A stretch of 64,000 bases of DNA from Sebastes aleutianus (lineage: Eukaryota > Chordata > Actinopteri > Perciformes > Sebastidae): assembly GCA_916700875.1 (NCBI GenBank), contig CAKAKS010000034.1, positions 18,348,506 through 18,412,505 on the forward strand, in the 5' to 3' direction. The notes under the pieces were generated by a model that worked only from the letters and a program-made list of their open reading frames with translations, was not told the origin of the DNA and made no database searches. This document shows positions 1 to 10,950 of this stretch, piece after piece. A program made the position numbers and the translations under genes. Each line of letters starts with the position of its first letter. Within the stretch, counting starts at the first letter, position 1.

Positions 1-1113
1 TGGTTTATTGATATACAACCTCCTGACTGACTATAAAGCAGGCTGCCAGTATCAACAGTTCCAATTTTAGACACGTAATTAATAAGAAAAATAAATATGT
101 ACAAACGTAAACTGGAATCTATTATTCAGGGTTGTTATGAAACGCGTTTGTCTTCAAACTTACTGAAAAACAGCAGACAAATGTAGCTTATTAAGGCAAA
201 AAGGCAGTTTTGGAATGAAGGAAAATAAAATATCTTCATTTATATTCAGTTTTCAAGTAAATAAACCATGTAAACAAAAATAAAATTGTTGGAAAACTTA
301 ACCAAAGGGTGATTAAGGCAATACATTCAACAGCGTCATGGGAACCATATCAGTGCAAATACAGTGTGAGTGTGACTTAACTCACAGTTTATATATAATG
401 TTCATCACCAGAAGTAAAAAATAGGCATAACACTAAGACAACCACCAAAAACTTGGTGTATGAAATGTTTGAACATTCAATAATCAAAGGTAGAAATATA
501 CAAAATGGAATGGAACCCTGTTTGCAGAGGATGTTTGAACAAGGAGGAGTAAACTCAAATACTGGCTTGTCTTTACATTCAAAGAATTAAAAAAAAAAAA
601 AAAAAAAAAGAAAAAAACATAAAATCAACAGGAATCTCCCAGATCAATATCACAAGCATTGACAAAAAAAAAAAAATCATACATTTAAACATTAACAATC
701 TTACTACGGTTTAAAATAAAGGACCCTGAGTACAATGCTTAGCAAGGATTAAAAGGAAAATGGAGGAGAAGCGGCTTCAAACAAAATGCATGAAACAACA
801 GCTTTGAACTGCCTTTTGCCTGGAGGGAACATGCAGGGTTTAAACTGACCCACGACTCAGTTTCTTTTCACACACGTGCAAATGTCCAGGAGGGAGGAAT
901 GAGCTGCTGTGGTGGTGGTGGTGGGGCAGAGGAAGGAGCATTTAGATGCTAAACCAAAGTACTTAATCTCTTAAAACATGAAAACACGAAGTCAACAACG
1001 TGTATAGGTAGTATGTTTACAGTAACCTGGTTTCTGTAGCTGAGAAGTTCTTCAACTAAGCTTTCATGTAGCTCCTGAAAGCCCTTTTTTTACTAGATAA
1101 AAGCATTGTGCAT
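1..1113 (-). other. vrtn: vrtn 3' UTR (probable)
   Basis: AT-rich non-coding sequence downstream of the vrtn stop. It has A-runs at about 589-609 and 663-676. A minus-strand AATAAA (TTTATT on the plus strand) lies at about 4-9, at the very edge of the window, so the transcript may end near there or just outside. No other gene is visible here. Confidence 0.45.
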
Positions 1114-3289
1114 TTATCCCTGAACCAGTGACACCCCGTGATGCAAAGCTCGCTTCCACATGTAGTACGTGGAGCGCGGGGTGAAGGGGAAGTAGGACCT
1201 GAACTCTTTGAAAGTGGGGAAGGATTTCTCCTCGAAGCGTTGCTGCAGGAATAGCTTGGCCTTGGCCTTGAAGTTGGCCAGAGCCACAACATCCATCGTA
1301 AACATCTGCTCATCTGTGGGTGCCTTGACATGAAGGGGCAGCTGTGCTGTGCTGTGTGAAATTGGGGGGTCAAAGGAGGGCATTTCTACATATTTAGGAC
1401 TCTGGACAAAAGGGAGCACGTGCTGACTCTCCACCCTCCTCTCCATGATCTTGTTTTCTGTGGTGGTGTTCTGCAGATTCTCGGGGAGGTTGATCTCTGC
1501 GCTCGGTGCGACGATCTTCTTCTTGCGCTTCTGACCGCTGCGCCACAGCCAGTAGAAACAAGAGGACATGGACGGGAACTTGAGCTTGAACTTCGTCAGG
1601 GACCATTTGGACTTCTGGACAAGCAGCTTTGCAGCGTCTCTGAGCTGTTTTTTACTTATGTATGCCAGCATGAAGCTTTTGTGTTGTCGCCTGCAGATTC
1701 TCGCTCTGGGCGCAAAAGGCTGGTTGGCGTTCGGCAGGACTTGCGACAGACTTTTCGGACTTTTGTCTGCATCCGAGCTGTCTTCGCTGCTGCCGACGCT
1801 GCCTTTGTAACCTCTGTCGAACAGCATGGCTTCTCTCCTCCAGTTGTAGTATGTTGATCTGGAAATCCCCGGGAAGTTTCTCTTGAAGATCCTGAAGGGG
1901 AGGGAGGTGTTTGTGGCGATGCAGCTTTGCAGACAGCGTTTGGCTTCCTGCATGTGAGCTAAATTCTGGGCCCGCTCCATATCCAGCTTGCCGAGGCCGA
2001 GGCCGAACATACCGGCCACGCTGTCATGGTTGTCCGGCTCGTCCTGCTTCGCCTCAGGCGAAGACCAAACCTCCTGCTCTGTGCTCTCCCCAGGACTTAT
2101 CTCTCCTGTCGACGACGAGGTGGAGAAGTGTCCTCCGGTTTTCAGGAGCTCGTGCTTCCAGTTGTAGTACGACGACCTTGAGATCTCAGGGAAGAACTCT
2201 TTGAACTGGTGCAGAGGGATGAGCTTGCCTTCCAAGTAGCAGGCTTGCAGGAAATATTTTGCCTCGTACCTGGCAGCTGACTTTTTGCAATGCTCCTGCG
2301 TCTGCCTCTTCCAGCGGTAGAAGGTCCTCTTGGTGATGTTGTACTTGTCCTTCAGACCCGGGTAGGAAAGCTGCGACTCCCGGTTCAGCAGCTCCTCGCG
2401 CTCAGTTGGCAACGCCCTCCGCTCGCTCTCTTGTCTCCCGGACGTGAGGTCACTTGTCCGGACTAGTGCCACAAAGTGGTTCGGCCTGAACAACGACCCG
2501 GACTGCAGCTCGCCGGACCACATGACGTGGAGGGTTAGATTCTCGCAGGTTTTGGGCCAGGTCCGCGAACGTATGATGCGGTTGAAATAGGGCCGGATCT
2601 TGAGGTTGAACATGGGGTAGATGGAGTAGATGTTGAACTGCAAGACCGACGACAGCGCGTACAGGTGCCACATGTTGGCGTAGGAGCCGGGGAAGCAGGA
2701 CGCTTTGACGTCTGCGTCGAAGATGGCCTCCAAGACGGTTGCTGGTAGGTTTATCATGTCTTCGGACTCTTCGGCACAGAGGCTGAAGCGAACAGCCTGA
2801 AGCATCATTTTGGAGTCGATCATCCCAGACAGGTAGTATCTCTTCCACAGCACCATTTCCACTACGGTCCGTACCTGTGGGGGACAATATTAATGTAATT
2901 ATTATTAAAAAATTGCACATATAAACAGCTAGAAAGGGTCTGTATGGATAAGTGCAAGAGTATGTATCACTACTCACCTGTAGCTCCAAGCTAAGTCCGG
3001 TGTTGCCCACTAACAGCATGCTAACTGCGTCAAACAGCAGGTTGCCCTCTCCCTCGCAGTTCAGAGGCAGGAGGCCCAAGGGTGCATCGGGTGGGTACAG
3101 TCCACGAGCCGTGTCATCCACGTCCGGCCACTCGGGGAAATCGCGACAGGGGGTCTCCGGGAGCCGGAAGGGAGCGAGGACCCGGTCCACCTCCAGGGCC
3201 ACTCTGGTCAAGGCGGCGAGGCCGGAGCTCTCCGTGGCCTCCTGGAGCTCCCCAAGAACAGACAACACCACCTCCTTCCTCTGAATCAT
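1114..3289 (-). CDS. vrtn: vertnin, nuclear DNA-binding developmental regulator
   Basis: Two coding exons on the minus strand, 3289-2978 and 2874-1114, joined at CAG|gtgagt and ccacag|GTA in phase 0, give 690 aa. Mammalian vertnin is about 700 aa, so it looks complete. The start ATG at 3289 (MIQRKEVVLSVLGELQEAT) lies just inside an exon whose acceptor is a clear pyrimidine tract plus CAG at 3311-3310. The N-terminal half (about 1-260) is the vertnin-specific region. From about 273 on there are five spaced copies of a short helix-turn-helix-like motif with the core F-P-x-[IM/T]-[ST]-x-S-x-Y-x-W, at about 273-294, 326-346, 432-452, 530-551 and 656-680. A basic stretch (GQKRKKKI, about 551-558) could be a nuclear localisation signal. 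Vertnin is known for control of thoracic vertebra number in pigs and for binding DNA. The repeats are what I see; their function is inferred. Confidence 0.93.
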
Positions 3290-3755
3290 GCCTGGTGATC
3301 TGATGAGAGCTGGAGGGAAGAAGAAGGAAGAGATGGTGAACAAAAGTTCAAGATAGTGGAGGAGGAGAGGGAAACTCTGAGAAGTTTTACTGATATAAAA
3401 CAATAGAGAAAAATGCTGCTGAGGAAACATGTTTGTGCCTTTGTTACCAGTAATTATGTAGATTACTGTGGTCCTATCCACACTCAAACAACAGCTGCAG
3501 CTTAATTAAAGTGCTGCTTTGTCTCAGAAGGAAATAAACACATCTCACATGTTCCCACTTTACTGACTAGATTCATTCCTACACTATTAAGCCTCAAACT
3601 GGTCTATTAAATGTACTTAAAACAATTTCACTCACCTCTTAGACACAAATCTTTTTTTTTTCTTTTTTTTTTAAAAATGTAACACCATTTATTATATGTG
3701 TTTATAGACCTTATACAAATTACATTCAAGCAAAAGCCAGTACAATTCAGTGATA

Positions 3756-3797
<42 letters not shown>

Positions 3798-4480
3798 TTT
3801 TGTCTAACTGCAACATAGCTGCAAAGTATGACTTGTTGTGGTATGAAACTAACTATGAAACTATGAAACTAAACCAAACTAATTCAGATCAAATTCAAAG
3901 TCATTACCTACATGACCTACTTTATGCTGCCCATTCATTTTGTGTTGTTTTTAGGCTTTCAGGTGATTTATTTACCCGTTTCTGTTTTAATTTAAACACT
4001 TAACTGAACCTGTGAAGTTTAAATCAGCTCAAGTAAAGTTTATATCAGTAATCCCTTACAAATAACCACAATAACACAATAAAATGATTAAATATAACCA
4101 ATTACACAGCGCAAAACCATATTGGAAACAAATATGTTCTTACCTGAAAGCTCAAAGTCTTCAAAAGTAAAAAAAAAAAAAAAAAAAAAAGAGAGACTCA
4201 AAGGAGGTTTTTCACAGCTGATAGTGTTGATGTCTCTCTGGGAGGTTTAGTCCATTGTGTGCGCAGCAGCTCCAGAGTGTCTCTCCTGTCCTCCGGTGAG
4301 CTGAGGAGATGTTGGGAGTGATAAGCAGCACCTCCCTTCAGGAAATTGTTAATCGTCGATTCGCTTCTTTTTTTTGTCTCTGAGTCGAAAGACACCTCCT
4401 TCCTTCCCTCCCCCTTCCCTCCTTCCCTCCTCCTCCTCCTCAAGGAGACTACAGCCAGGGTCAATTTCAATGTGAAGTGT
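3290..4480 (-). other. vrtn: vrtn 5' UTR, first intron and upstream exon candidate
   Basis: The first coding exon starts at an acceptor (cttccctccag) ending at 3310. A good minus-strand donor, TTTCAG|gtaagaac, lies at 4144/4143, so a non-coding first exon probably sits just above 4144 and the intron spans about 3310-4143. Further up (about 4390-4440) there is a dense C/T-rich tract (CTTCC and TCC repeats) such as is seen near some vertebrate promoters. The intron carries a TG microsatellite. The upstream exon's extent is a guess. Confidence 0.4.
3757..3797. repeat. TG dinucleotide microsatellite
   Basis: About 40 bp of nearly pure TG with one TTT interruption, in the vrtn 5' intron. Confidence 0.9.
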
Positions 4481-4671
4481 TAACAAAAGCCAATGTGTGA
4501 GCCAGCCAGGGCCATCAGAGAGCACAGAGGTGTAGTAGCCTTGGAGGTTATCAACAGGTATCGATGCTTTTAGGTTTTCTCAACATTGTTTTGCTTTTCC
4601 TTTGTCAAAGCCAACTGCAGATGTCAACAGTTCACTTTCAAGGTTATTTGTCAAATGCACCAAAGGACAGC

Positions 4672-5392
4672 AGGGTTGCCTTTATGTTACTGTAAAATAA
4701 CATTATTATACTGTCGCTGAAATTTACAGCTTTGTACTGTTAATGAAAAATACAGTTTGAACTGTTTTTTTTATTAATTTCACAGTATTTTACAGTTAAT
4801 TTACTGTTTAAAGATACATTATATAGCTGTTTTCCACCTTTCTTTTACACTATCTTACTGATTTGTTTTAATGCACTATTTAGGTTGTATTTTTTACATA
4901 CATTTTAATAAACATTATTTTTTGCCTAGATGAATAGACTTAGCAGGTTACAGACATAGGAATAGTCACACTAAATACAATTAAAGGTACTTGTTAGGAA
5001 AAAGGCTATAATAGACTTGTGGACACTTTTCCCAAAATGTCTATCTATAGCTGGCTACAAGCACAGAATGCAAACCATAACAACATGTGAGTGAAGAACA
5101 AAGCTAATTCACTGATTTTACAATCATGTACAATGTACAAGCCTCACATGTGCAGATCAGGTCCCAGAATTAAAGAAATACTGCATGAAACTGTTACTTA
5201 AGATACTTTAGACAGTTGATCAGCAGTAAAGTGCTGTTTTTTAAGAAAGCATTATAGTTCAGCTAAAAAATGGCCTATGAGCGTAATTTAACAGGTTTTC
5301 TTTTGTGTTAACAGTAAAGCACTGTTTTTAGCAATAACAGGTTAATACTGTTGAAATCCTGCTGTAAATTAACAGCAATTGTTTACAGTGCA
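4672..5392. repeat. MITE-like interspersed repeat with tactgt/acagta ends
   Basis: Both ends are rich in short palindromic words of the type TTTACAGTAA and TACTGTTAAT, running from 'tactgtaaaataaca' near 4690 to 'tttacagtgcag' near 5392. This is the pattern of a common teleost non-autonomous DNA transposon. It has no coding capacity. Boundaries are approximate. Confidence 0.5.
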
Positions 5393-5955
5393 GGGGGTGA
5401 TTTTGGCCTCATAAATAAACTATTCTCAAATAGATTTTGTGGTTCCTTCTCAGCCTACACTTCAAATCCTAAAAAAATATAAATACAATATATTTAAAAA
5501 ATAAAACAATCACAACTTTTGCAGCAAACTTTCTTTAACAATCACCACAATTTTTTTATTTTTTTTTTATTTATACTTTACAGTCTGCTCTCCACAGAGA
5601 GACAGTTTGTGGATTAGAGTGGATATGTGCAGACATGGGTGTAGACATGAAGCTTCTAAGCTCCAGGTCTGCTTGTTTCTTCTCCACTGTATCACATTTA
5701 ACACCTCCTCTCCTGTGCCTTTTGCAGGATTTCAGTAATCAAGGCCTTTTGTTCCACACACATGCACAACAATCCCAGCGACTGTCCCCCCCAACCCCCC
5801 ACTACTGTAGACCCACTCACACACACACCAGGGGACAGCAGCATTTGGCCCCCACTGACTGATCTGTCCACTCCAAGCACTTGGCAGACAAGCTGGTGCC
5901 TGAGTTCACTGGGGTTCAAGGCTTTGACCCGAAAGCTTATCAGCTAGGTGGACAA

Positions 5956-5991
<36 letters not shown>
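5956..5991. repeat. TG microsatellite
   Basis: Nearly perfect TG run followed by a G-rich tail (gggtggggggggg). Confidence 0.9.
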
Positions 5992-5997
<6 letters not shown>

Positions 5998-6956
5998 GGG
6001 GGGAGTTACAAAAGAACAGGCACAATTTCACCACTTTGGTTTGTATTTCTGACATTGTAAGCTGACTAAATGCATATAGACACCCACTTGTTAAAAGGTA
6101 TGGTAATATGTGTGTGACTGTCTTGATAAAGAGCTTCCTTCGCTTGCCGTGCTTTGACCTGAAGTGTTTTGGAAGTCACGGTCTGTGGAAATACAAGCAG
6201 CAAGATTGACGTTACCTTAAATTTACTGTAAGTTTTGAAATGAGGGTGATGCCATGTTTTGTAAGGAGAGGTCGAATAAAGTGTGCGTCAAAAGAGTGAA
6301 AGCGAGTTCACACTGAAACCATCTGCATTTTAAAAGACTAGTTAACGATTTCATTGTAGCTTTTCTTTTCTTTTTTTTACAATTTATTATTAATAAAGAG
6401 GACCTTGTAGAAGTGCATCGCTTTTGAAATCAACTGCCATCTCAGTATTGTACAAATATATTGAATATGCCACATTATGCCCAGATCCTCAGCTTTGAGT
6501 GTGAGTTCAGGGATATTTTATGTACTTTGATATCCTTTAAAGCATTTCAAATCTTACTCATGGCTGCTGCTCTCTTACATTCCCTCTTTGCCTTCATCTT
6601 CTATTCACTTTAACGCCCAAGACCAATTTCAGAAAAAAGGCACTTTCATTCTTTGTGTCCTGTTTTCGAAGCATGAAATGATTCAGAACCATGTCATGTG
6701 ATATGTAACGAGGGCCTCTAATCCTGATTTGGCCTCTCCACGTTATTCATCTCCCCCCTTCTTTCTTGTCAATGTTTGTGTCCTCACCATCTCTCCAACC
6801 CCCTCAGACTCTTGGCTGTAGCCAATCACACACCTTAGGTGTGTAGATTAGCTGTGCTGCACTGCACTGTGAACACAGTAGTGGGCTGGCTGCGAGCATT
6901 TAAAATGCAAATAGGGCAACACTGGGACCGGCTCCGGCAGTCTCTCACCTGCTGTG

Positions 6957-7015
6957 GCTGTGTGTGTGTGTGTCTCTTTGTGTGTGTGTGTGTGTGCAGG
7001 TGTGACTGTGTGTGT
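6957..7015. repeat. Interrupted TG microsatellite
   Basis: TG run broken by TCTCTT and by CAGGTGTGAC. Open frames over it in either direction are repeat artefacts. Confidence 0.85.
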
Positions 7016-8177
7016 ACTGGCAGGGGAAAGTAGAAAGAGCTGGAGACTGAAGCCAGCTCCACACTAGATTTAATTCAGCATGTTTGCACAAGCAAAGTAG
7101 CAGGTTTGTGTCCGAAACTAGGTGCTGTATTTGGCTGTGCAGCTCGGTCACCTGGATTTTTTGCACCAAATGTCAAAAACACCATCACATGCAAAAAAAA
7201 AATACAAACAATACCATTCAAAAATACTCTGTGGCTGGTTGAGATTTTAAGCAACAAATCCGGTGTTCTTTGGGTTACGTGTTTCTGTTTTTTTCAGCCA
7301 CATTTCCCGCCACCACTTCTTGCAAGTTCCTCCACCTGGTTTGGACACCATTAAATAAACAGACCTGCTGTATTTAACAGCTGTCTAACCACCTTTTCCA
7401 ATATTCCAAATATTATTAATTATAGATTTTGTACAGAGTTACTGCTGGCCTGAATTTATTGAAAGGGAAAATGTTCAGATTGTCATTTCATTGTGTTTTT
7501 GGCCTTGATATTGTGCAGTCAAACAATGCAGGAAAATACCATGAACAGGAACACATAGCCTACTATCCTTAAATGTAACACATGTTTATACCAAAGTTAG
7601 TTTATTGGAATATATTTCTCTGTACAACTACTTTAAGGTTTTGTTTTATAAATGTAGATGTGCACATTTTGCACGTCTACATGCACATTTAATACCTCAA
7701 TTATTTTTATTTAAAATCAAAACATTGTAACTTGTAATCTATCTATCTATCTATCAATCTATCTATGAAACAATTGCAGACTTAATAGCCAAGTTTGTCA
7801 TCTTTTGTTTTATTATAGACCTGAATACATGTTTTGCAGAGAAACAACATGAATAACAATTAATGCTGATTCAGTGATAGAGATACAAGAAAAATACACT
7901 GATGAATGAATTGCCATATAAAAAGAGAAGTCAAACATATTGAGGTAGACTATTAAAATTCATGTAACATTTTTTTTCTAAAGTTAAAATGCAAAATGGC
8001 TGAATCAGAGGGTAAAATACCTGTCAGTAGCTAAAGTACCTAATTTCCAGCTTCAGTTACAGGACATGGGATTTGGTGTGGAGCAAATCACAGTATTAAA
8101 ACACATGACAGTAGCACAGTTGGAGCACACAAACAAAGAAACAATACACTGCAGTTTATATGTTGGAAAGCGGCAGA

Positions 8178-10950
8178 CTATTTGTATCGGACACAGGCGT
8201 ATTCAGTGGACTCGCACTCAAGGACCCACACTCTGTCAGGAGGACCAACGGGAAGAATAATGTCAGCGTAGATCACATCATCGTCTGCGTTCATAACCTA
8301 AAGACACACACGTTCATTAACTTTTAAAATGACCAAAAGCACAAAAGAGTTTGCTCTGTGTGTTCTTGAAAGAGAGTTGCCTTACATTGTTGGTGCTGGT
8401 CGTGTAAGAAGACTCATCTGGCAGCTGACTGTCTAAAATAAATCAAGGAATGCAAAAAAATAATGTTTTACTACAATTGTGTTCACATAACCACTGAATG
8501 TTCAGTGCGGGTGTAGATTTCTCAAGCTTATTTATGCGACTCTACAATTGCAAAATAGTTACCATCATGTTAGGAAAGGTGAAAACAGAACTTGTAGGAC
8601 ATTTGTAGCACATCTCACCGCAGTGATTGCCTCAAAGACCACAAAGTACAGTTGTGCAAGGAGGTATGTGCACATGGACACGTGTGGAAGTGATTGGGTA
8701 CATGTATGGGTTAGTGTGTGCATATGTGTGAGACTATTTTTTCCATGGTAGCGCTTTCAACAGACTCTTTCTATAGGTTCCGGAAGTTTAGGAGAACTTA
8801 CTTGTTCTTCTTCTGTTCACAACAAACACTGCAACCAGCGCGGTCAAAGCCACACATCCAACCACCCCCACAGCGGCGCCAATCACGTCCTGGTTGCCAC
8901 CTGAAAATGCAAATCGGGCCTTCAATCATTTAACACGTCAAATAATGTTTTGTTTGGCTGAAACAAGTCCTCCAAATCATCATCCTCAACCTTAAAGGAA
9001 TAGTTTGAGAGCTATAGGCGTGAAGATTGATGTCTGTATGCTAAATATGAGGCTACAGCTGTTAGCTTAGCTTGGCTAAGCCTCTAAACAAGGGGAAACA
9101 GCTAGCATGGTTCAGTCAAAAGGTGACAAAATCACCTACCAGCAACATTTAAATCTCAAGAATTGACATGTAGTATTTCAATATGTCTAAAAACTACATG
9201 TAGAAACAACAGGTTGTAGTTTTATGGGGGGTTATGTGCAGTAGGCTATTTCTTAGCCGGGTGCAGTGACTTCCTGGAGTCTTATCCTGAGGTTAGGCTA
9301 GTTTATGCTAAGCTAAGCTAACCGTCTCCTGGCTCCAGCTTCATATTTTTAACGGACACATATGAGAGTGGTAGCAATCTTCTCAATGAACTCTTGGAAA
9401 AACAGCGAATAAGTGTGTTTTCCAAAATATCAAATTTTATTCATTTAAATTGAAATGAACTGGAAACTATTCAGTGCCCCTTTAATATTTTGGCAACTCA
9501 ATACGCAAATCGTGTAGCCTAGTGCTTTCCACAATAATCCAGATAATATAAACCCTGAATAAAAAAGTAGATTCAAAAAGTATTTGCTGGAACATTATTA
9601 CAATTTTGGGCAACACTTTACAATAAGGTTCACAAAATGTGAGTATAGTTACTGAGGAACGAATGAGGAACTAACTGCTGGTGAACCATTAGTTAATGAG
9701 TAACTCCTGATCAGATTATATAACCTAGAGTAGGTAATGTTTAATCAATGATTAGTTAATGATTCCGTAATTAAAAATTAAATGAGGATCCTCATTCGTT
9801 CCCCAGTAACTACTCACATTTTACCTTATTGTAAAATGTTACACATTTTTTGCTGTCTTTGTAGAATTACTATTTTACACAGGCTATTCAGAGATGTTTT
9901 GTAGTGATTGAACATATCTTTACAAAAAAAAGGTCAATATGAGCGACAAAGCTGAGAATAATACTATACCTTGATCGTCAGGTTCTAGTTCTATGATCAA
10001 TCCTCTTCCCCTCCCTTTACGAGCTACAAAGAAAATAGCATTTGTTATTATCAATTCTTTACATTCAACACCTATAGGAGTCTATACTGGCTAGGATCAA
10101 CCATACAGACCTGGGAACTCCACTGAAGTCTGGACTTGTTCACCCACAGTCGCCTGGCACCTAAACTTCCTGTTATCAGGACTTTGGAGGGAGACAGTCA
10201 GAGTTACATCACAGAGAGACTCCTGTTTTATCTGGTGTTGTGAGTCCTGTTGTATCTCAGTGCCGGCTTCATCCACCCACACCAGTCTGACCTGGTGCAG
10301 ATCTGTATAGCAATGTCTCGCCTCTACGTAGGTGAGGAGGATACACTGCAGTGACAATGTTTTGCCAGACATGAGGTTTAACTCAGGGGAGGCTGAAAGG
10401 AAAGAAAAACCTTTGTTTTATTTCTTTGTTTACAGCAGAGATTTCTCTTTTTCAGCTTTATCAGGTGAAATAAATTGTGCATCAACCCACACAGCACTTT
10501 AATCTCGACAGTCAGTACTCACTATTAAGAGGAGAGAAGAAATCTGGCCTTTGTTGGCAGCGATGACGTCCAACATCCTCCGCTGTGAGATCTTTGATTT
10601 CCAGAGTGCACTTTGAGTCGTCGTACTCTGATGTAGCTGTCTGGATCTCTCCATTACGGACTATAGCGATGTAATCGCTGATGCTTGTGCTGAGCTGCCA
10701 TATATAAAGGCAGACTGATTCTTCCTCACATGGAACTGAGATATCAAAGCCCTGCTCAGCCAATATCAGACCGTCTTCTCCATTTACACCTGGTGAAAGA
10801 GGATAAATAGGGTCAGATTCTCTTCCAGATGTTCAAGATAAGATTATAAAACTATTAGGAGATAAGATTGTTGTTAATGTTTCACTTACCTGATGTGATC
10901 AAAGATAACAGCGGCAGCAGCCTCATCACAACGTGAACTATTCCAGCCAT
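8178..10950 (-). CDS. putative inhibitory Ig-superfamily receptor with ITIM and ITSM
   Basis: Seven exons joined at GT-AG sites (10950-10890, 10789-10523, 10392-10111, 10023-9970, 8900-8802, 8432-8386, 8297-8178) total 930 nt, an uninterrupted 309-aa frame. Order: signal peptide 1-20 (MAGIVHVVMRLLPLLSLITS). Ig-like domain 1 about 25-109, with C41, W51, the E-D-V-G run and C98, plus an extra C47/C81 pair. Ig-like domain 2 about 111-203, with C126, W148 and C188, plus an extra C137/C170 pair. Short basic then acidic stem, 204-226. Transmembrane helix 227-249, then RRR. The tail has an ITIM, V278-I-Y280-A-D-I283, and an ITSM, T301-E-Y303-A-C-V306. An N-glycosylation sequon is at N109. By family knowledge, ITIM plus ITSM recruits SHP phosphatases or SAP-type adaptors, as in PD-1 and BTLA. 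I infer an inhibitory surface receptor on immune cells. Orthology is not recognised and no ligand can be assigned. Confidence 0.8.
8993..9485. repeat. Interspersed repeat in an Ig-receptor intron
   Basis: Begins 'ttaaaggaatagtttga' and ends near 'cagtgcccctttaat'. It contains palindromic gctaagctaagct words (9068-9078 against 9308-9320) typical of a widespread teleost non-autonomous DNA element. It lies between the stem exon (9970) and the transmembrane exon (8900). Confidence 0.6.
9610..9843. mobile_element. MITE with inverted ends
   Basis: The left end 'aacactttacaataaggt' is the inverse of the right end 'ccttattgtaaaatgtt'. Further inside, 'gaggaacgaatgaggaa' matches inverted 'catt-cgttccccag'. 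The element is about 230 bp and non-coding, in the same intron as the previous repeat. Confidence 0.7.

Larger units (their letters stand above)
5393..8177. other. Intergenic region between vrtn and the Ig-receptor gene
   Basis: No supported gene. Contents: a T-rich tract (5550-5575), TG microsatellites at about 5958-5990 and 6959-7015, and a CTAT tetranucleotide tract at about 7738-7766. The part nearest 8177 is probably 3' UTR of the Ig-receptor gene; a minus-strand AATAAA (TTTATT) occurs near 7808. Confidence 0.55.

Noticed and set aside
1420..1857. 145-aa plus-strand frame
   Set aside because: Antisense shadow of the vrtn second coding exon; no domain of its own.
2450..3487. 345-aa minus-strand frame reading through the vrtn intron
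   Set aside because: It runs through a clear splice donor at 2977 and changes frame relative to the vertnin protein. Its first about 65 residues are upstream intron sequence.
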